From NCBI GenBank assembly GCA_016932935.1, contig JAFGBX010000330.1, positions 1-32,500 of the forward strand: a DNA stretch of 32,500 nucleotides, in the 5' to 3' direction. The notes beneath the pieces are model-generated. The model saw only the letters and a program-made list of their open reading frames with translations. It had not been told where the DNA came from and searched no databases. How positions within the stretch are numbered: position 1 is the first letter of the stretch; each line of letters begins with the position of its first letter. The position numbers and the translations under genes are program-made. Positions 26,501 to 32,131 of this stretch are shown piece by piece. This stretch comes from Promethearchaeota archaeon (GTDB lineage: Archaea; Asgardarchaeota; Lokiarchaeia; Sigyniarchaeales; Sigyniarchaeaceae).

Positions 26501-29373
26501 GTCTTGGGATAGAGGATAGCTAAACCCGCGCTCGTCAAGTAATCCTTCGAGATGGCGTACGAGGAACCCGCCGCCACGCGCCAATCGACGACATCGTAGA
26601 CCGGCTTGAAGCAGTACTCGTCGAAGTTCGCGTAATCGTAGCCCTGGTTCGATAGCCATGTTTGGCTGGCTTCAGACGAAGGATCGTACACCTGGACCAG
26701 CTCGTTCCAATCATCGACGACGATGTCCTTCAGGCCAACGGGCTTCCGGTAGGTGAGGTAGACAGAATCGACGACATCCTTGTCCGGCCCGACTGCCGTG
26801 TTCAGCGTGAGGGACGCGGCGAAGCTGCGGGCAATGGTGCTCGCCGTCCCGCTGGTCGCCGTGGCGAGGTCGAGATATGACGAGTGCTGCGTGTAGACGG
26901 CGGGTGTGATGACCGCGGTGATGCGGCGCTCGAATGCTGGTTTTTCGACCAGGATCGAAGATCCGTCGCCATCCGCCACTTGCTGGTAGGTCTTGATGAC
27001 GCCCTTGGTGATGGACGGCTCGGTGCGGCTGCGGATGTGCTCCTGGAACTTGAAGCGCAAGAAGAGGTCATCCGCATCCCGGTCGTCCACGACCCCGTCC
27101 CCGTTGATGTCTGTCGTCGCGCGCGGGATCTCGTACCAGGTCTGGTCTTGCTCGCCAGCGGGCGGGTCGCCCGTCTCGCCGAATGCGCCGAGGATAGCAG
27201 GCCATGAACCACCGGTGAGGAAGGGATCATCCGCGCGATAGTTCATCACGTTGAGCACGGAGGCGATCGGTCCCGACACCGTGAACTTGAGATCATTGGC
27301 GAAGGTGGTTGTTTGATACCCGTCGTATCGCTGCAAACCCATGTTGTCCATGATGTCGTTGCAGTAAAGGTTCATGAAACTGTTGCTCCAGACCTTCTGC
27401 TTCATCGAGGTGCTAAGGCCCGTGGAAACAAAAACCACGTTCTCCCACCCTGTCATCTTTGGCACCATCCAATGCGCCCGCGCCACGGACGTGCACGTGC
27501 CCACCGGCCGCCAAGTAAAGCTGATGTCGACGCTCGTCCCTTCGAGATCCGCTGGACTGCCACCGCCAGGTGCAGCATATGTCCAGGTACCCGCGCTGGC
27601 GGGGGACGAGAGCACGTCGATCGCGAACGGGATGACTTGCTGGTAATTCGTCGTGCCGGCGGTCGGGTTCACGGTCAAGCTCCACGTGTACCGCTTGGAT
27701 GGCAGGGCGGCGCTCTTGATCTCGATGCTGGCCACGAAATCCTGGTTCGGGGCGCTCGTTGCGATGAATGAACCGGACAAATATGCACGGTACGGCAAGT
27801 AGAGGCCTGGATACGACACGGCGAGGCCGTTCGTTTCGTCGGTCGATGTCGTGCTCGCCACGTCGGCGCGCGTCTGCATCACGATGGATTGATGCACGGT
27901 TTCCGCGATACCACTCACCGTGGTATACGTGCCGGCCCGGGCACCGTCTTGCCAAGATGCGTTCGCGAATTGCCAGCCAGCCATCACCCGCTCCGCGGAA
28001 CCGGATGCTGACAAGTATACCCTTGGCAATATGCTGGTCGGCGTGCCATCAGCGTTGCGGAACACGTTCTTGAACGTGATGGTGGTGTTGTGCGGTGCAA
28101 AATCGTCGGCGACGTCCAAGCTCGAATGTGCCACGACGAGTGCGTCGACGATGACAAATTGGACGGCCGTGAAGGCCATCCGGGTAGCAACGTCGTCGCT
28201 CGTCCACGGGCATCCCGTCACGGGATCCGTTCCGAAGACCGCCGCTCCCGATCCGTCGACGACCTCCACCCCGCCATATTCCTGGTGAGGCACCCAGAGC
28301 CCCGTCGTGACAGTCTCGCGATTGACATCGGGTGACTGCCCTTGCGCCGTGATCTGTGTGTCCAAGGACGTGAACGTGACGGTCTGCCCGGCTTCCTTCA
28401 AGTTCATGACGAAGGATCCATTGTCACCGGTATCGCCGTTGTACATGTTGGTCGCGAGCGCCGTGTTCGCCGGAAATTCCGTGATCCACGTCCAGTAATC
28501 CTTGCTCGACCCGGCCCGCATGGTGGAATCGACCAGGTGGATGTCGAGATAGATCTCCTTGTCGGAATAGTCCGCGATGTCCTTGAATGCGACCTGGATG
28601 TCGATGGGGTACGAGACAAGTTCGGGTATCCCGGTGGTCGGATTCGCTTGCCACCGTTTCCCGTAGATCCAATCGTCTTCTCGTGCGATCACGCTAGAGA
28701 ACGTATCGAGCGGGACCACGAAGTCCTTCCATGCAGTCGCGTCGTCCTCGACGAACACGGTGATCGTCTGCTCGATCTCGCCATCCACGATGATGTCGAC
28801 CTCCGTGCCATCGTTCGTCGGGAAACCACCAACCACTTCAGAATCTTCATCAACAAGCTCCTCGGAAGTATCATCAAATTCCACGGCCGGATCGATCGTC
28901 GTCACGTCGATCGCATCGAGGATGATCTCCCCGGTCGCCGCGGCTTCGGCCACGAGCTTGAACGACGTGCAGTTGTAAAGGGTAGTTCCCGCCTTGGTGG
29001 TGAACGGGACCGAACCCGCCTTGTACGTGGTCTCGACGCTCGTCGTTGAATCGATCGCTGTGATGATGTATTCCGTGCCAGAGAGAACCGTGATCGTGAC
29101 GTGGTATTCTCGTCCCGTGACGGGGGTAAACAAGGGGGAGTAGGTGTTGTCCCCCGTTCGGGTAGACAGGGTCGTACCATCGAATTTCATCATGAACGGT
29201 GCATCGAGGCTCGGCACCTTGAGCGGGGCGATGTAGAGGGCACCCCCCGAGAACGGCGTCGTCAGGGTGAAGGCGAAGCTCGCCTCGTACGAGTACCACG
29301 GCGTCATCTGGCCAAACAGATGCTCGATGGCGGCTTGCGCCGTGGTTCCAGTCTTGCTAAACTTGCCCGCCAT
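17512..29373 (-). CDS. Giant multidomain protein (3953 aa), candidate polymorphic toxin
   Basis: Unrecognised as a whole. Residues 1-~1930 are beta-rich and Thr/Ser/Asp-rich, like surface proteins, with calcium-loop motifs at ~755 ('DINGDGVVDDRD', dockerin-like), 1601, 1640, 1706 and 1840. Residues ~1934-1998 form a Gly/Ala-rich hydrophobic hairpin ('GIGIMVFSAWAGAAAGAAIG'). Another beta domain follows, then a hydrophobic helix at ~2469-2498, a 'VTKEVFEELILEEGTSQLL' segment resembling pre-toxin regions, and coiled coils (~2575-2670). Near residue 2735 base composition drops sharply. A C2H2-like zinc finger (Cys2781, Cys2784, His2803, His2808) opens an AT-rich C-terminal module of ~1220 residues matching no family I know. 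No signal peptide is visible. I start at ATG 29373 because a TATA box and operator precede it; TTG 29433 is the longest option. The downstream LRR gene overlaps by 4 bp. Confidence 0.75.
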   Translation of the reverse strand: MAGKFSKTGTTAQAAIEHLFGQMTPWYSYEASFAFTLTTPFSGGALYIAPLKVPSLDAPFMMKFDGTTLSTRTGDNTYSPLFTPVTGREYHVTITVLSGTEYIITAIDSTTSVETTYKAGSVPFTTKAGTTLYNCTSFKLVAEAAATGEIILDAIDVTTIDPAVEFDDTSEELVDEDSEVVGGFPTNDGTEVDIIVDGEIEQTITVFVEDDATAWKDFVVPLDTFSSVIAREDDWIYGKRWQANPTTGIPELVSYPIDIQVAFKDIADYSDKEIYLDIHLVDSTMRAGSSKDYWTWITEFPANTALATNMYNGDTGDNGSFVMNLKEAGQTVTFTSLDTQITAQGQSPDVNRETVTTGLWVPHQEYGGVEVVDGSGAAVFGTDPVTGCPWTSDDVATRMAFTAVQFVIVDALVVAHSSLDVADDFAPHNTTITFKNVFRNADGTPTSILPRVYLSASGSAERVMAGWQFANASWQDGARAGTYTTVSGIAETVHQSIVMQTRADVASTTSTDETNGLAVSYPGLYLPYRAYLSGSFIATSAPNQDFVASIEIKSAALPSKRYTWSLTVNPTAGTTNYQQVIPFAIDVLSSPASAGTWTYAAPGGGSPADLEGTSVDISFTWRPVGTCTSVARAHWMVPKMTGWENVVFVSTGLSTSMKQKVWSNSFMNLYCNDIMDNMGLQRYDGYQTTTFANDLKFTVSGPIASVLNVMNYRADDPFLTGGSWPAILGAFGETGDPPAGEQDQTWYEIPRATTDINGDGVVDDRDADDLFLRFKFQEHIRSRTEPSITKGVIKTYQQVADGDGSSILVEKPAFERRITAVITPAVYTQHSSYLDLATATSGTASTIARSFAASLTLNTAVGPDKDVVDSVYLTYRKPVGLKDIVVDDWNELVQVYDPSSEASQTWLSNQGYDYANFDEYCFKPVYDVVDWRVAAGSSYAISKDYLTSAGLAILYPKTGQSSFDSEDVEWITTKEPAGQVLGTMQTSIDGIRLATHVPEIDPLQKVRVTVLKNVARSPPRASTVDLTESMPVYYVPDPTQVLGQSTFTAGQWKSGFLPMSIANMFPAGDVGHYERPAVVVDVPSMTFGSFDGLHDMWFSVYDTNGVREWKIRIGGDGTTSQAGNLYEISVGFGWQDAETLTRDIMEKILACPDFLSSGIQANQVGKTRIELTWDGPVGGNPARNPLAGSWWPNNKLHPAYNELAEGAGDGAVDEDDGWYGFTVVLEGYSDAALTTRANITFGRGRSTVQSGDGFCVNMTDTSAPSRIEDFLTGGNIDVDVYEGKIDPDRDIMMDLGIARPEATMSATMSFTEQIAKHINPSLTGSIDWSAYKLFGYRAVAMGNVSNIQSITATFKDATGTAVGSPFVDQFGSGGMLDAVHPLAIPAGTNLGSITFTVTWKEKAAVNNMTAVVGIAGVFLEHESNAATMSLQVASGTPPSIPVPIAPFDAAHGYATLSWAGVKAGTVQFSGGFTGLQIAMPASSSTSLELRSVQIMRQNLTSGSVLRNWFSSSFDTQANTFQNLAYQLGSPGSFPADTSAWTTAGFTPSPGRDDWIATRFFDLDYSGTYDSVIQYTDSGGDAIIDAGGNILLDGWNDVIAYDMSGDGIFEARVVQGRSAKPYVLDGMVALRNVTYIDTSIDQDEDGLLDWKHSEFTIATSKTMVANLSRYWVPGSGATGTWVPGKWETTLPSFARSRITRGYSDAYELDGDGSLDDYIEEHLDLWDDAPRPDLINANTSAMNDAQLKEHAVLADHVSADIAANGLWTYETHRVTRRAGGIASTDETCDLEARRTFLLLGVDGEKEITADVLIIESTDVLLDPRLTVFPDARVGQGTIYFYDSNGDGVRDIGFVFTTETYWGEMAFYEDADGAFVHLPKAIGFFIDDGSGKLEVTPDTRDQFFPTYWMADAPYSKLEYITGLAYETAQRWFVEQFDAAFWAMWVAELAVGIGIMVFSAWAGAAAGAAIGSAGGPWGTLIGALVGFAISTACFIIWGAVRSGIQTYFDSTKEAGGELLRTDSGTGESPYVYGSSVASGYDDLVSSAPGSGSKAFAVPFKLPFYQFVDYNTRYIPSRLFVSDPGWVEDKAYYDNFGKSSGSIAWRHGVFDAFHDGIYPLRIRPLQKYGWYDSSDCYWFEPLDSYIESIEAINGDGLHGAGESFSLRIKVRCNTVGYDITGGSTVGLVYDQLTIALAVEDLPGVSATSTITTITPGASSYVTLTVSIAATSPVTIDTRSLTARMRSTTEDAEAYAMHSTSGLATNLVPTIDGLGNIGFSFQRYGLVDFSNHGRPAAFVPGTTTTTIEFTTRAAISTGDYIMLHGSSGEAWCAWFDTGTPVDALPPSGVDADRFIKVAIDPSATITGTESAYLATRVRDVLAANATFTDTSGIAFVTDSWLSGNLVLEQREVVPNVEVSDITAMTAYTRQDAPAIASHEITDTDPANHLFYEISCMSGRYESILNEAMEAKQAEVQNWMYALSAVQVVITVLASKGILTGISVAGTPLAQWYGSGIKGFLKGVVDVTKEVFEELILEEGTSQLLDDVCADWLAESLGEAIWFGVSTVENFGDYRARARTYQEFDAMHKRIDQELVKAEAERDQLLEKQRTVIDTATNTRYTMNPTCRLSTHVDGIQAGIAADLRRVDGVIKQITAARDQVKAFFDVLRGKVAAADANIKAPNPEFQKWTAEQFPGLDMKQDSVVQMVALTMFEIVRTAAITNPTLTMEEILEQQWVKDAFRVSKDAFINIAVRLKDGTVWGWDAIRQMRASEFLALRGDAVVSDPDCALCGAKFNQANQKTMMKRFSDHIIKVHKVSIVTDSAGHAVFSINNQLRSQLSSADLRIMRNMGAASTEFVNQVGPALAAMATVDPNIESFSELKSHHPLNSLNRILDLTYSQFRDLPAFKELTNNPPDSEVAAKFAKWKAKIRENANSEDLVIEFVSLFYQLYDMCRITVLSKNSDPRIVKVAKEILDNYPGTTRERNQEAEERNNVFMGTAPLMTNFMKAVGFLMAMQRSAATYKNLRDLMLDIVKNFNHAFDTPGSPSQTAFVAQQVAFTKAINDIFVPSSETSAKGGFHEGSQGLEDFQEFVYGQGGGKWAYLNQFRKLALEGKIPFFSGRSDMSWQHEGKRSFHNLDNIFILLEDPNSKIIPPGFMKQDITWLGPFVIVDDKANDVLEPATIISEDGSMQYKDYRKDFERTVQRYLYDGVGVNPRFRTIALTVPEGLDISSFKEYMKQKYAGIQFVARNGNERTNVIQLRQIVLIAYTKTQNSEIVELLYKAAMGETINVQEKGKIYSWTPLAGATIDDLAAFLASVAQDQKLGGRFGVKPEGHYDAYDYSRFISSNYYSLGRSTGETDASILANPIINGKPNPAWDDMPSRMQFLAFGMQAESGEHIDGSITLSRLVETYGNSLENWISNIQAVNTINQVWQLMFTEHWHGLTAGETLAHGEDWTWGFANAMNPNAERPELSPSEQVTWKASGIPAMVRNLCYPNMRLENINEMRLFIGEGERGCVTFFDINRFGPTIKIAFNTIDGTYRVQFSGSDRIPDIYQNKIVDYSAKSPAEIKAILMRIFGDPLGLLKPLSIANDLEGFSLRVGTNSEGKTAMLFTVSDDAFIPLGLRGREIDIDSVAGALQVRQLVNTLAMIVDLTEYKATCRKFTDSGVQPGGSGFMFGKDYTGIDGLFSGIGISALVSLFDGYASFTRHTSIIETADDYRTDLTINFKQFVADRLKIAIGDARLTNILDSLQYRVIVNKASGLTIIYEQGAGGVWSRLGEFASVFQVTDAMVQFFKHLTHYNKQRFAVTALTTSEGRMSFTLSLLNEAGVPTGHVVSGQLNCITGRYSFSSITKAGSIAMQLEYQEAENYVEEVHLQRLREFIEGFVIPASDAGLTIPGIATVTAKRNGIIVSILSINPSVGYVKIEYRFGSEKPFFDVVSRKCYATFDELLEKANLK

Positions 29374-29391
29374 GTCGTCGGCGCCCGAGGC

Positions 29392-29411
29392 ATCTTGGCC
29401 TTGGCCAAGAT
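29392..29411. promoter_or_regulatory. 20-bp palindrome between TATA box and start of the giant gene
   Basis: ATCTTGGCCTTGGCCAAGAT has perfect 9-bp arms around TT. For the minus-strand gene it lies directly downstream of the TATA-like box and about 19 nt before ATG 29373, where a repressor would block initiation. It also marks the border between GC-rich and AT-rich DNA. Confidence 0.5.
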
Positions 29412-29421
29412 GATATAAGAA
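29412..29421 (-). promoter_or_regulatory. TATA-like box of the giant gene
   Basis: Read on the minus strand the sequence is TTCTTATATC, close to the archaeal TATA consensus, 39-48 nt before ATG 29373. This supports that start over TTG 29433, which would lie upstream of the box. The same bases could also serve the divergent ATPase gene, at a longer distance. Confidence 0.4.
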
Positions 29422-29545
29422 TCGATGAACCAATCAAGATTCTAGATGAATTAGAAGCCACCTATACAAAGAAGGCATTCTCGAGGATCAAACAGTTTTT
29501 CCTTAACTCCTGGCGAGAAGAGCAGAGCGAGGATCTTGGGCATAC

Positions 29546-29550
29546 GAGGT
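29546..29550 (+). promoter_or_regulatory. GAGGT ribosome-binding site fixing the TTG start of the ATPase
   Basis: GAGGT lies 8 nt before TTG 29559. The frame stays open upstream to 29361 but contains no ATG, GTG or TTG there, so this site decides the start. Confidence 0.5.
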
Positions 29551-29558
29551 TCGCTCGT

Positions 29559-30746
29559 TTGGATCGACTGCTTTTAACAGGCTTGTTCGATAAATATGAC
29601 TTCGACATATCTATCCAAGGGCGAGAAGTCGTCTTCTTGTATGGCATCAACGGCATCGGCAAGACGACCATCTTCAATATCATCTATTGTTTCTGCCTCG
29701 GAGATTTCTTGGCAATCAAGAGAATTCGCTTTAAGGAGGCCATGTTCTTTCTTTCTGATTGGAAAGGAGTGTCGTCCTCGACGGTCGCCATCCACAACGG
29801 AGCCGACTCATTGGAGATCTTAATAGCTGGTGGCACTTTCATTCTGAAGGAGAGCGAGAAGGTAAGGGGGGAAAAGATTATGCTCTTGGCAGCCACCTAC
29901 CCGCTTATCCAGGCGTCGTCGACATATCAGCAATTACTTGGGGTTATCAGAAAGAGTATGGGACGCTCATATTTTGCAGGGGATATTCCGCTTGAAAAGT
30001 TTTGCGAGGTCTTCATTCCGCTCATCGCGAGCCTCCCCATCTATTATATTTCGACTCAACGATTAAGAGTCGACAAAAACCAGATCATCAGCTATTTTAA
30101 AAGTCTCGAGAGCGAGGACGAAAAGCGAAAGAAGAGATTTAGAAAAAGCATAGTGTCTCGACTTAGCGATCGAGACAGAATTACTTCACAACACTCGAAT
30201 TACTCCAGAACGTTGCAGCAGGAGTTAAAAGGGATCGAAGATAGAGACGCGTTTTTGTCGGGACTCTCATTCGAGGATCTGAAAACCGAAATTCTGAGTA
30301 AGGAGATCACCGACCGAGCTAGACAGCTCTTAACAGCATCACGCTCGAAGGAATTCCAGACCCCGAAGAAAGATCTTTTCTACCGACTAGTAGATGAGTT
30401 CCTCGAGGATAAAAGGATCGTGGATGACCTTCGTGAGGGCTTTATAGCGGAAAGCTTCGAAAGAGTACGCATCCCTCTAGACAAACTTTCATCAGGGGAG
30501 AAGAATCTAATCGTAATATTGTACGACTTGATCTTTCTCACGAATCCCCATACGACCATCTTGATCGATGAGCCGGAAATATCGATGCACGTCGGATGGC
30601 AAATCCGTTTCGCTGATACACTGCTCCAAATCTCGAAGACAGGTAGACGCACCTTTCTCATCGCCACCCACTCCCCCCAAATAGTACATGGAAGGAGGCA
30701 TCTCTGCATCACGGCATCCAAATACAGCAGCAGCGAGAAACCATGA
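29559..30746 (+). CDS. ariA: ABC/AAA15-type ATPase, AriA-like subunit of a PARIS-type defence system
   Basis: A 395-residue SMC/ABC-like ATPase. Walker A 'GINGIGKTT' is at 29-37, right after a short strand. The middle is helical and charged, a short coiled-coil arm. The ABC signature 'LSSGEKN' is at 310-316, Walker B 'ILIDEPE' at 334-340 and the switch His371 in 'ATHSP'. Length and layout match AriA of PARIS, where the ATPase forms a scaffold that senses a phage protein and releases AriB. The neighbour, overlapping by ATGA, is a DUF4435/TOPRIM protein, which is the PARIS pairing. DNA is AT-rich relative to both flanks, suggesting horizontal acquisition. Other OLD-like or ABC-ATPase/TOPRIM defence pairs are the alternative. 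Start is TTG with a GAGGT site. Confidence 0.8.
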   Translation: MDRLLLTGLFDKYDFDISIQGREVVFLYGINGIGKTTIFNIIYCFCLGDFLAIKRIRFKEAMFFLSDWKGVSSSTVAIHNGADSLEILIAGGTFILKESEKVRGEKIMLLAATYPLIQASSTYQQLLGVIRKSMGRSYFAGDIPLEKFCEVFIPLIASLPIYYISTQRLRVDKNQIISYFKSLESEDEKRKKRFRKSIVSRLSDRDRITSQHSNYSRTLQQELKGIEDRDAFLSGLSFEDLKTEILSKEITDRARQLLTASRSKEFQTPKKDLFYRLVDEFLEDKRIVDDLREGFIAESFERVRIPLDKLSSGEKNLIVILYDLIFLTNPHTTILIDEPEISMHVGWQIRFADTLLQISKTGRRTFLIATHSPQIVHGRRHLCITASKYSSSEKP

Positions 30747-31654
30747 CCATTGCTGGCCCTAGTATATCGGAAGATGATTTCTCTACTACGATTCTATGGG
30801 CCTTGGATAGTAGAGAAATGAAAGTGGTGCTCGTTGAAGGTGAATATGATTATGCCGTCTTTTCGAAGATGATCAACTCTGTATTATTCTTCGATGGGAA
30901 TAGGACTGAGAATAATAAGAGCGCAGTCATCAAATGTGCACAATTACTACGAGGCGACAATTCCAAAGTTACGAAATTTATCGGAATCGTGGATGCCGAT
31001 TTTGATAGGATCGCAGACCAGCCAGAACCAAGCCTTCCACCTCATGTTCTCTACACAGACGCTCATGATCTCGACTTGCTGATATTTTGTTCAGAAGCTC
31101 TCGAATCGTACTTGAGGTACGATTTCATCGAGTCCTGGAAGCTCAGCGTGGTCGATATAAGGGAGACTTGTCTCCGCTTGGCGAAGGAATATGGTCTCTT
31201 CAAGCTATTCTTGCACCACTCGAAGGTATCGAGTAAGAAGATGTCCCCAATCGAACAATATGTCAATCCGCATGATCTAAGCCTTAGAGATGTCGATATC
31301 TTAGAGGATGTAAAGGCATCGATGGCTTCTAGAGGAGGTCTGAACGAAATCTACAATGTCATTCTCGATAAGGAATCGTATATACCTGATAGCCTAAGGA
31401 TGGACATTCCGAACGGGCACGACGCAATCCGCATCTTTACATGGCTAGCCCTCAAGAAGCGGATGGGATTACGGAAGAAAAACCTCGTGGGTGCTGATAA
31501 TAAGAAGGATGGACAAGAATTCGATGACCTCGTCAAGGACGTGGAATCAGACTTGAAGAAATGTTATGATTCGGAATTCTTCAAACAAACACACCTCTAC
31601 AGCGAAATCCGCCGAATAGAAGACTCGACGAGCATTAGATTCCTTACAATATGA
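30743..31654 (+). CDS. ariB: DUF4435/TOPRIM protein, AriB-like effector of a PARIS-type system
   Basis: A 303-residue DUF4435 protein. 'VVLVEGEYDYAVFSKMI' supplies the TOPRIM Glu at 32 and Asp at 36. 'FIGIVDADFDRI' supplies the DxD pair at 84/86. Further polar positions follow in 'DAHDLDLLIF'. In known PARIS systems AriB is held inactive by AriA and, once released by a phage trigger, acts as a TOPRIM nuclease (tRNA cleavage) that stops growth. Its ATG overlaps the stop of the ATPase gene (ATGA), so the two are translationally coupled. The acidic residues are intact, so I expect an active nuclease. The trigger and target in this organism are unknown. AT-rich like its partner. Confidence 0.8.
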   Translation: MTIAGPSISEDDFSTTILWALDSREMKVVLVEGEYDYAVFSKMINSVLFFDGNRTENNKSAVIKCAQLLRGDNSKVTKFIGIVDADFDRIADQPEPSLPPHVLYTDAHDLDLLIFCSEALESYLRYDFIESWKLSVVDIRETCLRLAKEYGLFKLFLHHSKVSSKKMSPIEQYVNPHDLSLRDVDILEDVKASMASRGGLNEIYNVILDKESYIPDSLRMDIPNGHDAIRIFTWLALKKRMGLRKKNLVGADNKKDGQEFDDLVKDVESDLKKCYDSEFFKQTHLYSEIRRIEDSTSIRFLTI

Positions 31655-31687
31655 CAGATCCGACGCGTCCTTGATGGATCGAGAGCA

Positions 31688-32131
31688 TTAGCTCGCTAGC
31701 CGCCGCACGAGCACGTCGCTCCACTCGCCCCCGCCCCGCGGCACGAGCTGGAGCACCTCCCACCCGTCCGCGGCCAGGGCGGCGAGCACGTCGTCGATCG
31801 TGCCCTCGACCATGAGGAACGGCCCGCCCGCCTGGCCGGCGACCTGGTACCCGGGGCGCCCGTCCTTGCCGCGCAGGTGGGCCAGCCCGAACACCCGGTA
31901 CTGGTGCGGCCGCGCCCCGGCCGCGCCGCGCCCGGGCCCCGCTCGCCCCTTGCCCGCCTCGGCGACCCGCTCCTGCCACCACCCGGCGTCGTGCTTGATG
32001 GCCTCTTGCACGGTGCGCGTGGACGCGTGGAACCGTTTGGCCAGCGTCGCGACCGAGCCCTCTTTGTCCTCGTACGCCCTCGATATGTCTCGCTTCTTCC
32101 GCAGCGAGTCGATCTCGCCCTTCCGCATCAT
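31688..32131 (-). CDS. HTH protein with C-terminal DUF4177-like domain
   Basis: A 147-residue protein. The first ~50 residues are charged helices ending in a helix-turn-helix: 'SVATLAKRFHASTRTVQEAI'. A Gly/Ala/Arg-rich linker follows. The last ~65 residues resemble DUF4177 (e.g. 'TIDDVLAALAADGWEVLQLV', ending 'WSDVLVRRL'), a small alpha-beta domain defined by the G-W-E motif. A DNA-binding regulator with a sensor domain is a reasonable guess. I start at the double ATG (32131/32128) before 'RKGEIDSLRKKRD'; the frame continues to 32257 but is Arg-rich and not convincing. It is strongly GC-rich in contrast to the AT-rich PARIS-like genes, and convergent with them. Repeated GTCACG motifs lie upstream. 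Confidence 0.6.
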   Translation of the reverse strand: MMRKGEIDSLRKKRDISRAYEDKEGSVATLAKRFHASTRTVQEAIKHDAGWWQERVAEAGKGRAGPGRGAAGARPHQYRVFGLAHLRGKDGRPGYQVAGQAGGPFLMVEGTIDDVLAALAADGWEVLQLVPRGGGEWSDVLVRRLAS

